64,000 nucleotides of DNA, taken from assembly GCF_000382125.1 (NCBI RefSeq), contig NZ_KB907546.1, positions 248,001 through 312,000 on the forward strand, given 5' to 3'. Below are positions 33,008-41,252 of this stretch, piece after piece. Position 1 is the stretch's first letter, and every line of letters begins with the position of its first letter. Below the pieces are notes generated by a model. That model had not been told where the DNA came from, did not search any database, and saw nothing but the letters and a program-made list of their open reading frames with translations. The stretch comes from Eudoraea adriatica DSM 19308 (GTDB taxonomy: Bacteria > Bacteroidota > Bacteroidia > Flavobacteriales > Flavobacteriaceae). A program made the translations under genes and the position numbers.

Positions 33008-34807
33008 ATGTCAAGTACTAAAAATATAGCGATAATTGCTCACGTTGACCACGGAAAAACTACACTGGTAGATAAGATTTTACATTTTTGTCAGTTATTC
33101 CGGGAAAATGAGAAAACTGGAGAACTTATTTTGGATAATAATGACCTTGAGCGTGAAAGGGGAATTACTATTACTTCAAAGAATGTATCTGTACTTTATA
33201 AAGATACCAAGATCAATATTATTGATACTCCCGGTCACGCCGATTTTGGAGGTGAGGTTGAACGTGTTTTGAATATGGCTGATGGGGTTTTGCTGCTGGT
33301 TGATGCCTTTGAAGGACCTATGCCACAAACGCGTTTTGTTTTACAAAAAGCAATTGACATGGGTTTAAAGCCATGTGTTGTGATCAACAAGGTAGACAAA
33401 GAAAATTGTACCCCTGAAGAAGTACATGAAAAGGTATTTGACCTTATGTATGAGCTAGGTGCCGAAGAATGGCAATTAGACTTTCCTACAGTCTATGGTT
33501 CTGCCAAAAATAACTGGATGAGTGATGACTGGCAAAATGAAACAACAACTATAGAGCCTCTTTTGGAAATGGTTGTTGAGCATATCCCAAGTTTTGAATC
33601 CCAGGAAGGAACTACACAAATGTTGATCACTTCTTTAGACTACTCTTCATTTACGGGCAGAATTGCGATCGGGCGTCTGCAGCGCGGTTCTTTAAAAGAG
33701 GGACAGCAAATCTCACTGGTAAAGCGTGATAGCAGTATAGTTAAATCCAGGGTAAAAGAATTATTTACTTTTGAGGGTTTGGGCCGAATAAAAGTTAGCG
33801 AAGTGGCTACAGGTGATATTTGTGCAATTGTTGGGCTGGAAGGATTTGAAATTGGCGATACTATTGCAGACCTTGAAAATCCCGAAGGTCTTAAGACCAT
33901 TGCTATCGATGAACCTACAATGAGTATGCTTTTCACAATTAACGATAGTCCATTTTTTGGTAAAGATGGAAAATTCGTTACTTCAAGGCATATCAAAGAA
34001 AGACTGGAAAAAGAACTTGAAAAGAATCTGGCTCTGCGTGTTGAAGAGACAGATAGTGCTGAAAAATTTATGGTTTTTGGAAGAGGTGTTTTGCACTTAT
34101 CAGTTCTTATAGAGACTATGCGAAGGGAAGGTTATGAACTTCAAATAGGCCAGCCTCAGGTCATTATTCGCACTATTGATGGAGTAAGATGCGAACCTAT
34201 AGAGCAGTTGACCATAGATTTGCCGGAAGAAGTATCCGGGAAAGCTGTAGAGATGGTTTCAATCCGTAAGGGCGAAATGACGAGTATGGAGGCAAAGGGA
34301 GACAGAATGGTATGTGAATTCCTTATTCCTTCCCGTGGTATTATTGGACTTCGGAATCAGCTTTTAACGGCTACAGCCGGGGAGGCCATAATGGCGCATC
34401 GCTTTTTGGAATACCAACCTATGAAAGGAGAAGTTCCTCAAAGGCAAAACGGTTCCCTGGTCTCCATGGAAAACGGGAAGGCAATTCCTTATTCTATAGA
34501 TAAGTTACAGGAGAGAGGCAGGTTTTTTGTGGATCCGGGTGAGGATATCTATGAAGGTCAGGTTATTGGTGAAAATACAAGGGGAGATGATATGGTAATC
34601 AATATTACCAAAACCAAGAAGCTTTCAAATGTGCGTTCTTCAGGTGCAGATGATAAGGCAAAAATAGTGCCTGCCATCAAATTTTCTCTGGAGGAAGCCC
34701 TGGAGTATATTCAAAAAGATGAATATGTTGAGGTTACACCTAAACACTTACGTCTTCGCAAAATATTTCTAAAGGAAGTTGACCGAAAAAGGAATAAGAT
34801 TTCTTAA
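33008..34807 (+). CDS. typA: Ribosome-associated GTPase TypA/BipA
   Basis: A 599-residue translational GTPase. G1 'AHVDHGKT', G2/switch 'ERERGITI', G3 'DTPGHADFGGEV', G4 'NKVDK' and G5 'SAK' are all present in residues 1-170. Domain II, domain III and the BipA-specific C-terminal domain ('SRGIIGLRNQLLTATAGEA', 'VRSSGADDKAKIVPAIK') follow. It assists ribosome assembly and adaptation to stress or cold. Length is normal and the gene is monocistronic. Confidence 0.96.
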   Translation: MSSTKNIAIIAHVDHGKTTLVDKILHFCQLFRENEKTGELILDNNDLERERGITITSKNVSVLYKDTKINIIDTPGHADFGGEVERVLNMADGVLLLVDAFEGPMPQTRFVLQKAIDMGLKPCVVINKVDKENCTPEEVHEKVFDLMYELGAEEWQLDFPTVYGSAKNNWMSDDWQNETTTIEPLLEMVVEHIPSFESQEGTTQMLITSLDYSSFTGRIAIGRLQRGSLKEGQQISLVKRDSSIVKSRVKELFTFEGLGRIKVSEVATGDICAIVGLEGFEIGDTIADLENPEGLKTIAIDEPTMSMLFTINDSPFFGKDGKFVTSRHIKERLEKELEKNLALRVEETDSAEKFMVFGRGVLHLSVLIETMRREGYELQIGQPQVIIRTIDGVRCEPIEQLTIDLPEEVSGKAVEMVSIRKGEMTSMEAKGDRMVCEFLIPSRGIIGLRNQLLTATAGEAIMAHRFLEYQPMKGEVPQRQNGSLVSMENGKAIPYSIDKLQERGRFFVDPGEDIYEGQVIGENTRGDDMVINITKTKKLSNVRSSGADDKAKIVPAIKFSLEEALEYIQKDEYVEVTPKHLRLRKIFLKEVDRKRNKIS

Positions 34808-34828
34808 AAGTTTGAATCTATTTCCGGC

Positions 34829-35578
34829 TTAATCTCTTGGTGCCTCATGCAATGATGCGGCGGCAGCGCCAACTATTCCCGCTTGGTTTCTTAATTCTGC
34901 AGGGGCTACAGGTGTTTCAATAGTTATATATTCTTTGTATTCATCGAACTGCTTAGAGGTTCCACCTCCTAAGATGATATAATCCGGTGATATTATAAGG
35001 TCTACATATTTTAGGAATACATTAAAACGTTTGCCCCATTGTTTATAACTTAGGCCTTCCTTTTCCTTCGCTGATGCTGCTGCCCAATTTTCAATTTTAT
35101 CATATTTTTTATAAGGTATCTGACCTAATTCAAAATTTGGGATTAGTTCTCCATTAAAAAATGCACCGCTACCTAAACCAGTACCTATCGTAATCATTAC
35201 TACCAGACCTTCTTTCCCTTTCCCAATACCGTAATTCATGGTTGCATACCCTGCAGCATCCGCATCATTAATAACTGTTACCGGAAGTCCGGTTGCATCG
35301 GAAAATAGTTCACGGACATTAACATTTACCCATTTTTTATGAAGATTCCCTTTGGATTTACATACACCGTGTCTAATAATTGTCGGGAATCCAACTCCTA
35401 CAGGGCCTTTGTGATTAAAGTGCTCAACGATCTTTTTGACCACTTCTGCCATTTCTTTAGGTTTTCTGGACTTCGGCGTAGGTATGCGGTAACGTTCTGT
35501 CAGCATTTCACCAGTTTCAGAATTCACTAAGGCACCTTTCATTCCGGAGCCACCAATATCAATGCCCAATACTACCAT
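34829..35578 (-). CDS. ppgK: ROK-family kinase, polyphosphate-glucokinase-like
   Basis: A 249-residue protein with an N-terminal phosphate loop 'GIDIGGSGMKGALV', 'VGVGFPTIIRHG', the catalytic-Asp segment 'VINDADAAGYA', 'ITIGTGLGSG', and a C-terminal 'IILGGGTSKQF'. The short single-domain form and the 'NLHKKWVNVNVRELF' segment resemble polyphosphate glucokinases, which phosphorylate glucose from polyphosphate or ATP. The CxCGxxGC zinc motif of many ROK regulators is absent, so it is an enzyme rather than a repressor. The specific donor is inferred. Confidence 0.8.
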   Translation of the reverse strand: MVVLGIDIGGSGMKGALVNSETGEMLTERYRIPTPKSRKPKEMAEVVKKIVEHFNHKGPVGVGFPTIIRHGVCKSKGNLHKKWVNVNVRELFSDATGLPVTVINDADAAGYATMNYGIGKGKEGLVVMITIGTGLGSGAFFNGELIPNFELGQIPYKKYDKIENWAAASAKEKEGLSYKQWGKRFNVFLKYVDLIISPDYIILGGGTSKQFDEYKEYITIETPVAPAELRNQAGIVGAAAASLHEAPRD

Positions 35579-35658
35579 TTGTAGTTTTTAAATTAGTTTA
35601 CAGATTTTTCAATTTGGCACTAAATGTAGCAAAAAAGTTGATGGGCTTCCACTGTTAT

Positions 35659-36474
35659 TTATTTTAGATATCCTTTCTTATTAAGAAAATCAAAAATAAG
35701 CTTGTCTACTTCAGAGACCATACTCCTATCTGAATAACTGAGCCATACCATTTCGGAAATTTCGGAATCAGGGCACAATTCTCCATCATAGTCTCCTGTA
35801 TAACATCTCATCCTAACCATCATGCCAGGCTGAAAACCATGAGCCGGGGCCTCAAAAATGCCTATAAATTTTAATGAAGAAGTATCTAAGAGCACCTGTA
35901 GTTCTTCTTTTATTTCTCTATATAGTGCTTGTACATCAGATTCCCCGGGTTCCCTTTTTCCTCCCGGGATGTAATAGACATCTTTGTCAGCGCTCTTTGT
36001 GCATAAGATCCTATTGTCTGCGATATGAATCCATGCCAGCACATCCAGAAACCCCCCGGATGGCTCAATATAATAGTCGATAGAGTTGAGCGAGTGGTTG
36101 GGGTCTAATTTATCCAGTATTTTGTCAATTAATTTACCGAAGCGGGTTAGTGTACCCTGTTTTTTGTTTCTTCCCAAAGCACTGGAAATAGTCTCATCCC
36201 TGTTCCCAAACCTGTAGCCTCCTTTTTTGATCCATAATGCATTGAGTAAATGTTGCATTAAAACATTGCCGAGCTGGTCTATGGAGACTGCAATTTTTAA
36301 TAAATATTCCCCTATACCCCTGAAACCTTTCGTAAACAGTGAATATAAAAGACCGTATAAAAAACCAAAAGGCCCGGTCAGGATTAGTAAAATCAGCGAT
36401 ACCAGGAAGAGCAGCGCCCCTAAAAATGGGTTGGATTTGCTATTTGGCTGATTGTCCTGCTTTTTAAAAATCAC
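35659..36474 (-). CDS. Membrane domain fused to a NUDIX hydrolase
   Basis: A 271-residue protein starting at GTG (36474). Residues about 18-50 form a hydrophobic hairpin ('LGALLFLVSLILLILTGPFG', 'LYGLLYSLF'). Residues about 55-130 are a linker with a helical segment. The NUDIX domain (about 132-271) carries the box 'GGKREPGESDVQALYREIKEEL' in split form: Gly-5-Glu-7-Arg-Glu-x2-Glu-Glu spacing is kept, so it should hydrolyse a nucleoside-diphosphate-like substrate. Most NUDIX enzymes are soluble; a membrane-anchored one is less usual. The substrate is unknown. Confidence 0.82.
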   Translation of the reverse strand: MIFKKQDNQPNSKSNPFLGALLFLVSLILLILTGPFGFLYGLLYSLFTKGFRGIGEYLLKIAVSIDQLGNVLMQHLLNALWIKKGGYRFGNRDETISSALGRNKKQGTLTRFGKLIDKILDKLDPNHSLNSIDYYIEPSGGFLDVLAWIHIADNRILCTKSADKDVYYIPGGKREPGESDVQALYREIKEELQVLLDTSSLKFIGIFEAPAHGFQPGMMVRMRCYTGDYDGELCPDSEISEMVWLSYSDRSMVSEVDKLIFDFLNKKGYLK

Positions 36475-36568
36475 ATCGGAATTAGTTGCTTAACTAAAAA
36501 GTTGACGGCTATTTATAATGCTTTTGTAAGATCCCTTGTTCCATTCACCTATTTAATATCCTTATTTT

Positions 36569-37738
36569 TCAGGATTTCAGTTTTGATTTTTTATTTAGAA
36601 TTCCAAATACGAAAAACCCTAAACTCAAAGCTATTATAATAAAGGTTAATATTGAAAATAGCTGGGAATGTGTCATTAGATTAAGAAAAGGGAGTAAAAT
36701 TATTGGAGACAAAAACTGACCCATAAACCAGAAAGTTGTTAACCTTCCAATTTCCTGCCCCCTTATTTTTTCAGGCGCTAATTGCATTACCCAAACGTTT
36801 GCATTTGGGATCATAAGGCCCATACCTAATCCGGCTAGTAACATTCCTATCATAACCATGCCATATGAACCCCCATAGGAAATGCTGGCAAATGCCAAAG
36901 CCATCAGAAAATAACCAATACCAAAAATCTGCTGGAAGGTAAATCTATCCTTTATCCTGGAAAAAGAAAGAGAAGAAAATACTGAGAATAGCGTGCTGGA
37001 AGCTATAGCTATGCCAATCAACGAATTCTTTTCAATACCAATTGATTTTAAATAGAAGGGAATTTGGACAGGGATTATAAAAAACAGAATCCACATAATC
37101 ATAACGTTTATAAAAACAAGCCAGATTATTTTGGGTGATTTTATGGCTGTATCTATGCTTTTTGCTACATGCAATGCTTTTGGTTCTTTTAGGAACATGC
37201 TCGCCATGGGTAAAATTATCACTGGAAACAAATAAAGAAGAAAAGGAATCCGCCATGAAATATCTGCCAATACCCCACCCAAACTAACAAACAGGATACC
37301 TCCAAATGACATAACAGCTATTTGAATACCAGCAAATTTTTGCCTGGATTTACCCTGATAATAATCCGCAATAAGTGTTGTAGCCACTGTCATTGTAATT
37401 CCAACGCAGATACCCAGTAAAGCCCTTCCGGCGAGGATAAGGTAAATATTATCCAGCCAATAACCAGAACTGCCACCCAGGGCGTAGAGTATAAGTGCGG
37501 TATTTAAAAGTCTTAATCTTCCAAATTTATCAATGAACTTTCCTGCGATTATGGCCGTTAGAGCAATAAAAAGACCGGGAAATGATAAGGTTAATTTGAC
37601 TAGATTTTCCGCATTTGATAGACTTGAAAATGCCTTCGTCATATCAGGCAAAGATGCCGATATTGTAATCATAGACATTATGGTAAGGCTACTTACCAGT
37701 AAAAGGGTGACTTTTACCTGCCAGCTTTCAGTATTCAT
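36569..37738 (-). CDS. Major facilitator superfamily transporter
   Basis: A 389-residue integral membrane protein with about 12 hydrophobic helices. The MFS loop 2-3 motif appears as 'GKFIDKFGRLRLL', and the mirrored one between helices 8-9 as 'SRIKDRFTFQQIF'. Length and absence of a large extra loop fit a drug/proton or sugar exporter-like family. The substrate is not readable. It is preceded on the same strand by the sulfotransferase gene after an inter-gene hairpin at 37761-37786. Confidence 0.9.
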   Translation of the reverse strand: MNTESWQVKVTLLLVSSLTIMSMITISASLPDMTKAFSSLSNAENLVKLTLSFPGLFIALTAIIAGKFIDKFGRLRLLNTALILYALGGSSGYWLDNIYLILAGRALLGICVGITMTVATTLIADYYQGKSRQKFAGIQIAVMSFGGILFVSLGGVLADISWRIPFLLYLFPVIILPMASMFLKEPKALHVAKSIDTAIKSPKIIWLVFINVMIMWILFFIIPVQIPFYLKSIGIEKNSLIGIAIASSTLFSVFSSLSFSRIKDRFTFQQIFGIGYFLMALAFASISYGGSYGMVMIGMLLAGLGMGLMIPNANVWVMQLAPEKIRGQEIGRLTTFWFMGQFLSPIILLPFLNLMTHSQLFSILTFIIIALSLGFFVFGILNKKSKLKS

Positions 37739-37760
37739 GGTCGTTGTTATTTATAATTAA

Positions 37761-37786
37761 CCCCCGATGGTAGAAGCCACCGGGGG
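37761..37786 (-). terminator. GC-rich hairpin between the sulfotransferase and MFS genes
   Basis: 'cccccgatgg' and 'ccaccggggg' pair with one mismatch around a 6-base loop. There is no proper T-run on the downstream side, so it may be an attenuating or RNA-stabilising hairpin rather than a full terminator. Confidence 0.5.
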
Positions 37787-37821
37787 CATATAAGATATTT
37801 GATTTCTATGGATAGCCGTTT

Positions 37822-38502
37822 TTAGACCATTTCCCCTTTCATAAGCTTGGGAAGCATTGCCTTAAAGTTCTCCTTTTTGTTTAAATGTGGAAGCGGTTCA
37901 GCAGGTTCTTCAACGCCTAAAAATTTGCAAAGTGGTCCCCAACCTTCGCGTACATCATAAACCAGCAATTTGTCTTTAGGGACACTTGCCTTAACATCGG
38001 CCAGATGCTCTTCCCAGAATTTTTTGGCAAATTCCTTATCCCCGAAATTTCCCTGCAGTCTTTCGGCAAAAAAGACTTTTTTGAACCATTTAATAACCTT
38101 AACAACCTTTCGGGCTCTGGCATTGAATAATAACTTACTTAACATTTTTATCTTTTCACCAGGCGTTTGTGGTCCTGCCCTGAATACGGTGCTGTCGACA
38201 CTCTTATACCATGCATCAAAATCTCGCACTGTGAGGATAACCTTTGCATCGGGGTATTGTTTCATATGTTCTTTATACCATGGGTAACCGGGAAAATCTA
38301 CTGTGCCATCATATCCTTCGTAAAGGGCATCCCAGTCAGTATCTCCTGTTTCATCCAGTGTTTTCCATAAATGGAGTTTATCAGGGTTTACCAGCAATTC
38401 CTTCATATGATAAACATGTTTATGACCTAATTGTTCCAAGCTTTGTTTTAAAGTATTTGTGCCGGTCCTTGGCAATCCTGCACCTATAATTTTAATAGAC
38501 AT
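37822..38502 (-). CDS. Sulfotransferase family protein (Sulfotransfer_4-like)
   Basis: A 226-residue soluble protein. The N-terminal 'GLPRTGTNTLKQSLEQLG' is the phosphosulfate-binding loop of PAPS-dependent sulfotransferases. 'YPDAKVILTVRDFDAWYKS' carries the Arg-Ser 3'-phosphate-binding residues, and 'LLVYDVREGWGPLCKFLGV' matches the late conserved segment. It is normally cytosolic and would transfer sulfate from PAPS to an unknown acceptor. It lies directly between the MFS gene and the arylsulfate sulfotransferase gene on one strand. Confidence 0.88.
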   Translation of the reverse strand: MSIKIIGAGLPRTGTNTLKQSLEQLGHKHVYHMKELLVNPDKLHLWKTLDETGDTDWDALYEGYDGTVDFPGYPWYKEHMKQYPDAKVILTVRDFDAWYKSVDSTVFRAGPQTPGEKIKMLSKLLFNARARKVVKVIKWFKKVFFAERLQGNFGDKEFAKKFWEEHLADVKASVPKDKLLVYDVREGWGPLCKFLGVEEPAEPLPHLNKKENFKAMLPKLMKGEMV

Positions 38503-38534
38503 TTGTTTATAGTTTTATGTTAGTTATTTACAAT

Positions 38535-40208
38535 TTAATGCACGCTATCCTGCTCAGCAGGGGGCGGGGGCATTTTAAAGATAAAAGGTTCTGGTTGTGG
38601 AACAATTGGTTTCAATTCTTTCCCCTTAAATGCTTCATAATCAGCATCGTAGTGCAAGCTTCTATTTAATCCATATTGTGTTATTGATCCACCCGGTTGA
38701 GGAACGCTTCCATCGGGAAGCTTATAGTCATATTTATATTGATTGCGATATTCCCAGACAGTTTTTCCTACTGGAGTTACTTCAAGAATACGACCATCTA
38801 TGCCTGATGTAATCAAGGTATTACCATTTTTTAATCGTTGTGCACTGGACATTATTGGAGAAAAAAGTGAATATTTATCAGGCGCTGTATACTGCCATGA
38901 TGGAGCATTTGGCCCAATTTTATCAGATTCAGGAATCATATATACACCTTCTTTACTAGTTGGCATAGTTATCTCATAAACGGCACTATAATTGCCTATA
39001 TCTGCTATGCTGATTTCCGGATCGGCTGAACCTGATTCCATCATAGCACCTAAAACAGAAGGCATTTTATTATTGGGATTTATGATGTCATTATTAAACA
39101 TTGTTAAATTGCCGGCACCTTCATAGCCTTGTGGTACCCATCTAACCTCATGTTGATTAAATAATGTTCGATCCGCTTTTGTTCCCCTTCCATAATTTTC
39201 AGGATTGCCCCAACGGTACAAGAGATCCCCTCCATGACCCCATTTGCCACCGGTACTTCCTTTGGCTTCTTCTGTGGTTGTACTATGATCTATGATGAAA
39301 AGTTCACCAAAATGCTTTATGCTAATCGCTATCTGATCAAGTTCCGGATTGTAAGAAACTGCATTACTATGACTTATATCTGAAGTTATATTATCTTCTG
39401 TGAAATTTGAAGTTAATATCTCATGCTTTTTCATCATATCAATTTGCTCTTGCGAAAAAGGGGGAAAATCAAAATCATTATTCAGATTAACGTCTATTCT
39501 TCGCGGATTTTCAGCTATGACTCCATAATTTGGCTTATTTGGATCTAAATCTTGAATGAGGTGATCCCACATATGCCATTCCCATACTATCTCACCTCCA
39601 ACCGGTTTTATAGGTTTTATTTCTATAATTTTATCGGGCCAAATACCCGCTTTTGCAATTTTACCAGGGTCTTTCCCTGCTGATATAGCTTGCTCCGGGG
39701 TTATTAGTTCATAAGAAATAGCAAGAATATTTCCATTGGGTAAAACTTCTATATCATGATGTATTAATTCTTTCTCATTAGCATATTCAAAGTCCCAGAC
39801 AAGATTTCCTTCCCAGTCATATTCCCTTATGCGGCCAGCAGCACCGCCGGCAGCAAAGGTTGGAAAATCAACATCACGTTCTACCCTAATTAGGTGTCCG
39901 TTTTCTAGAAGATAACCATTTAAAGCCGCACTCAATTCACCTTTCCAGGAATGTACAATGTTACCGTCTTTATCAATTAAATAACTTACTGTACCTGTAT
40001 AAGGAGAAAATAATGTATATCCGGGGGTGGCCTGATCGGTTTTTTTAATCAAACCTCTTTCTAAACGGTTCCCCGCTATGGCTCTTAAGTCTTCAGGGTT
40101 CCATTGGCGGATTTCTATTTCTTCTGCTACTTGCTGTTTTGGTTTTTCCTGCTTACACGAAAACGTTAGGAGCAATGCACAGGCAAATAATAGATTGGTT
40201 AGCTTCAT
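38535..40208 (-). CDS. Arylsulfate sulfotransferase (ASST), lipoprotein form
   Basis: A 557-residue protein; ATG at 40208 begins the signal 'LLFACALLLTFSC' (lipobox Cys18). The frame extends further upstream but without support. The central part is a beta-propeller with repeated 'G.I...W'-type blades ('DKDGNIVHSW', 'DWEGNLVWDF', 'LPNGNILAI', 'KNGNTLITSG'). Conserved His appear in 'IHHDIEVLPNG', 'SDISHSNAVSY' and 'FNQHEVRWVP', which surround the ASST active site. ASSTs move sulfate between phenolic esters without PAPS, in the periplasm. A neighbouring PAPS sulfotransferase and a sulfatase at 30372 suggest a wider sulfate-ester theme. Confidence 0.88.
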   Translation of the reverse strand: MKLTNLLFACALLLTFSCKQEKPKQQVAEEIEIRQWNPEDLRAIAGNRLERGLIKKTDQATPGYTLFSPYTGTVSYLIDKDGNIVHSWKGELSAALNGYLLENGHLIRVERDVDFPTFAAGGAAGRIREYDWEGNLVWDFEYANEKELIHHDIEVLPNGNILAISYELITPEQAISAGKDPGKIAKAGIWPDKIIEIKPIKPVGGEIVWEWHMWDHLIQDLDPNKPNYGVIAENPRRIDVNLNNDFDFPPFSQEQIDMMKKHEILTSNFTEDNITSDISHSNAVSYNPELDQIAISIKHFGELFIIDHSTTTEEAKGSTGGKWGHGGDLLYRWGNPENYGRGTKADRTLFNQHEVRWVPQGYEGAGNLTMFNNDIINPNNKMPSVLGAMMESGSADPEISIADIGNYSAVYEITMPTSKEGVYMIPESDKIGPNAPSWQYTAPDKYSLFSPIMSSAQRLKNGNTLITSGIDGRILEVTPVGKTVWEYRNQYKYDYKLPDGSVPQPGGSITQYGLNRSLHYDADYEAFKGKELKPIVPQPEPFIFKMPPPPAEQDSVH

Positions 40209-40417
40209 TATTAATTTGTTTTGGTTGATAGAATTGTAATAAAAACGATAAATATTCTCGATCAAAAACTGCTAATCAGGCCATTATAGGTCAGGAATAT
40301 TATCCTCTTATAATAGTCCTAAAGAGTATTTTGATAAATATAGCATATTTATTTTGTAAAATCACAATTAATTAATGACCTGGAAATGGCTTTGCTACGG
40401 TTTTGCGGGGTTTATTT

Positions 40418-41101
40418 TTAAACGGCTTTCTGAACTACTTCGAATACTTTGGCTCCATCGCATTTCAGAGTTTTGGAGGGATATTTTAGCAGCAAGGCAT
40501 AATCATGGGTAGCCATAAGTATAGTCCTCCCCGCTTTATTTATTTCCTGCAGTACTTTCATCACTTCTACACTTGTTTGGGGATCCAGGTTCCCGGTAGG
40601 TTCATCTGCCAGAATAATTTCCGGATCATTTAGTAAGGCCCTTGCAATTGCAATCCGCTGCTGTTCCCCGCCCGATAATTCATGTGGAAATTTAAAGCCT
40701 TTGGTCTTCATTCCCACTTTATCCAATACTTCCTCAATTTTAGCATCCATTTTATCCGGATCTTTCCAACCGGTAGCTTTTAGAACAAACAACAGATTTT
40801 TATTGATATTCCTGTCCGGCAGCAATTTAAAGTCCTGGAAAACTATTCCAAGTTTACGCCTTAAATAAGGGATATCTTTTTCTTCAAGTGTCTTTAAGTT
40901 GAATCCTACTATGCGGCCGTGTCCTTCCAATAGCGGGATATCTGCATAAAGGGTTTTCATAAGACTGCTTTTACCACTACCGGTTTTACCGATCAGATAT
41001 ACAAATTCACCTTTCTTTACCTCAAGGGAAATATCATTGAGTACCATATTATCCTTTTGGTAAACGGCTACATCTTTAAGATTCAGAATGCTCTCACCCA
41101 T
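40418..41101 (-). CDS. ftsE: Cell-division ABC transporter ATPase FtsE
   Basis: A 227-residue ATPase with Walker A 'GKTGSGKSS', 'QDFKLLPDRN' Q-loop, signature 'LSGGEQQRIAIARAL', Walker B 'IILADEPTGNLD' and H-loop 'MATHDY'. With FtsX it activates cell-wall hydrolases at the septum. FtsX is not adjacent, as is common in Bacteroidota. It is divergent from the TPR gene. Confidence 0.9.
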   Translation of the reverse strand: MGESILNLKDVAVYQKDNMVLNDISLEVKKGEFVYLIGKTGSGKSSLMKTLYADIPLLEGHGRIVGFNLKTLEEKDIPYLRRKLGIVFQDFKLLPDRNINKNLLFVLKATGWKDPDKMDAKIEEVLDKVGMKTKGFKFPHELSGGEQQRIAIARALLNDPEIILADEPTGNLDPQTSVEVMKVLQEINKAGRTILMATHDYALLLKYPSKTLKCDGAKVFEVVQKAV

Positions 41102-41252
41102 AATTTAAATGTTGATATAAAAGTAATAAGTTCCTGCTTAATTAAGGCTTACAAGAAGTAAAATTCTATTATTTAGTTGTCTGATATACTTCAATACAAT
41201 ATTTGACGTTATTATGGAAAATTCCGGTACTTCTTAACAGCTAGAGAACATT

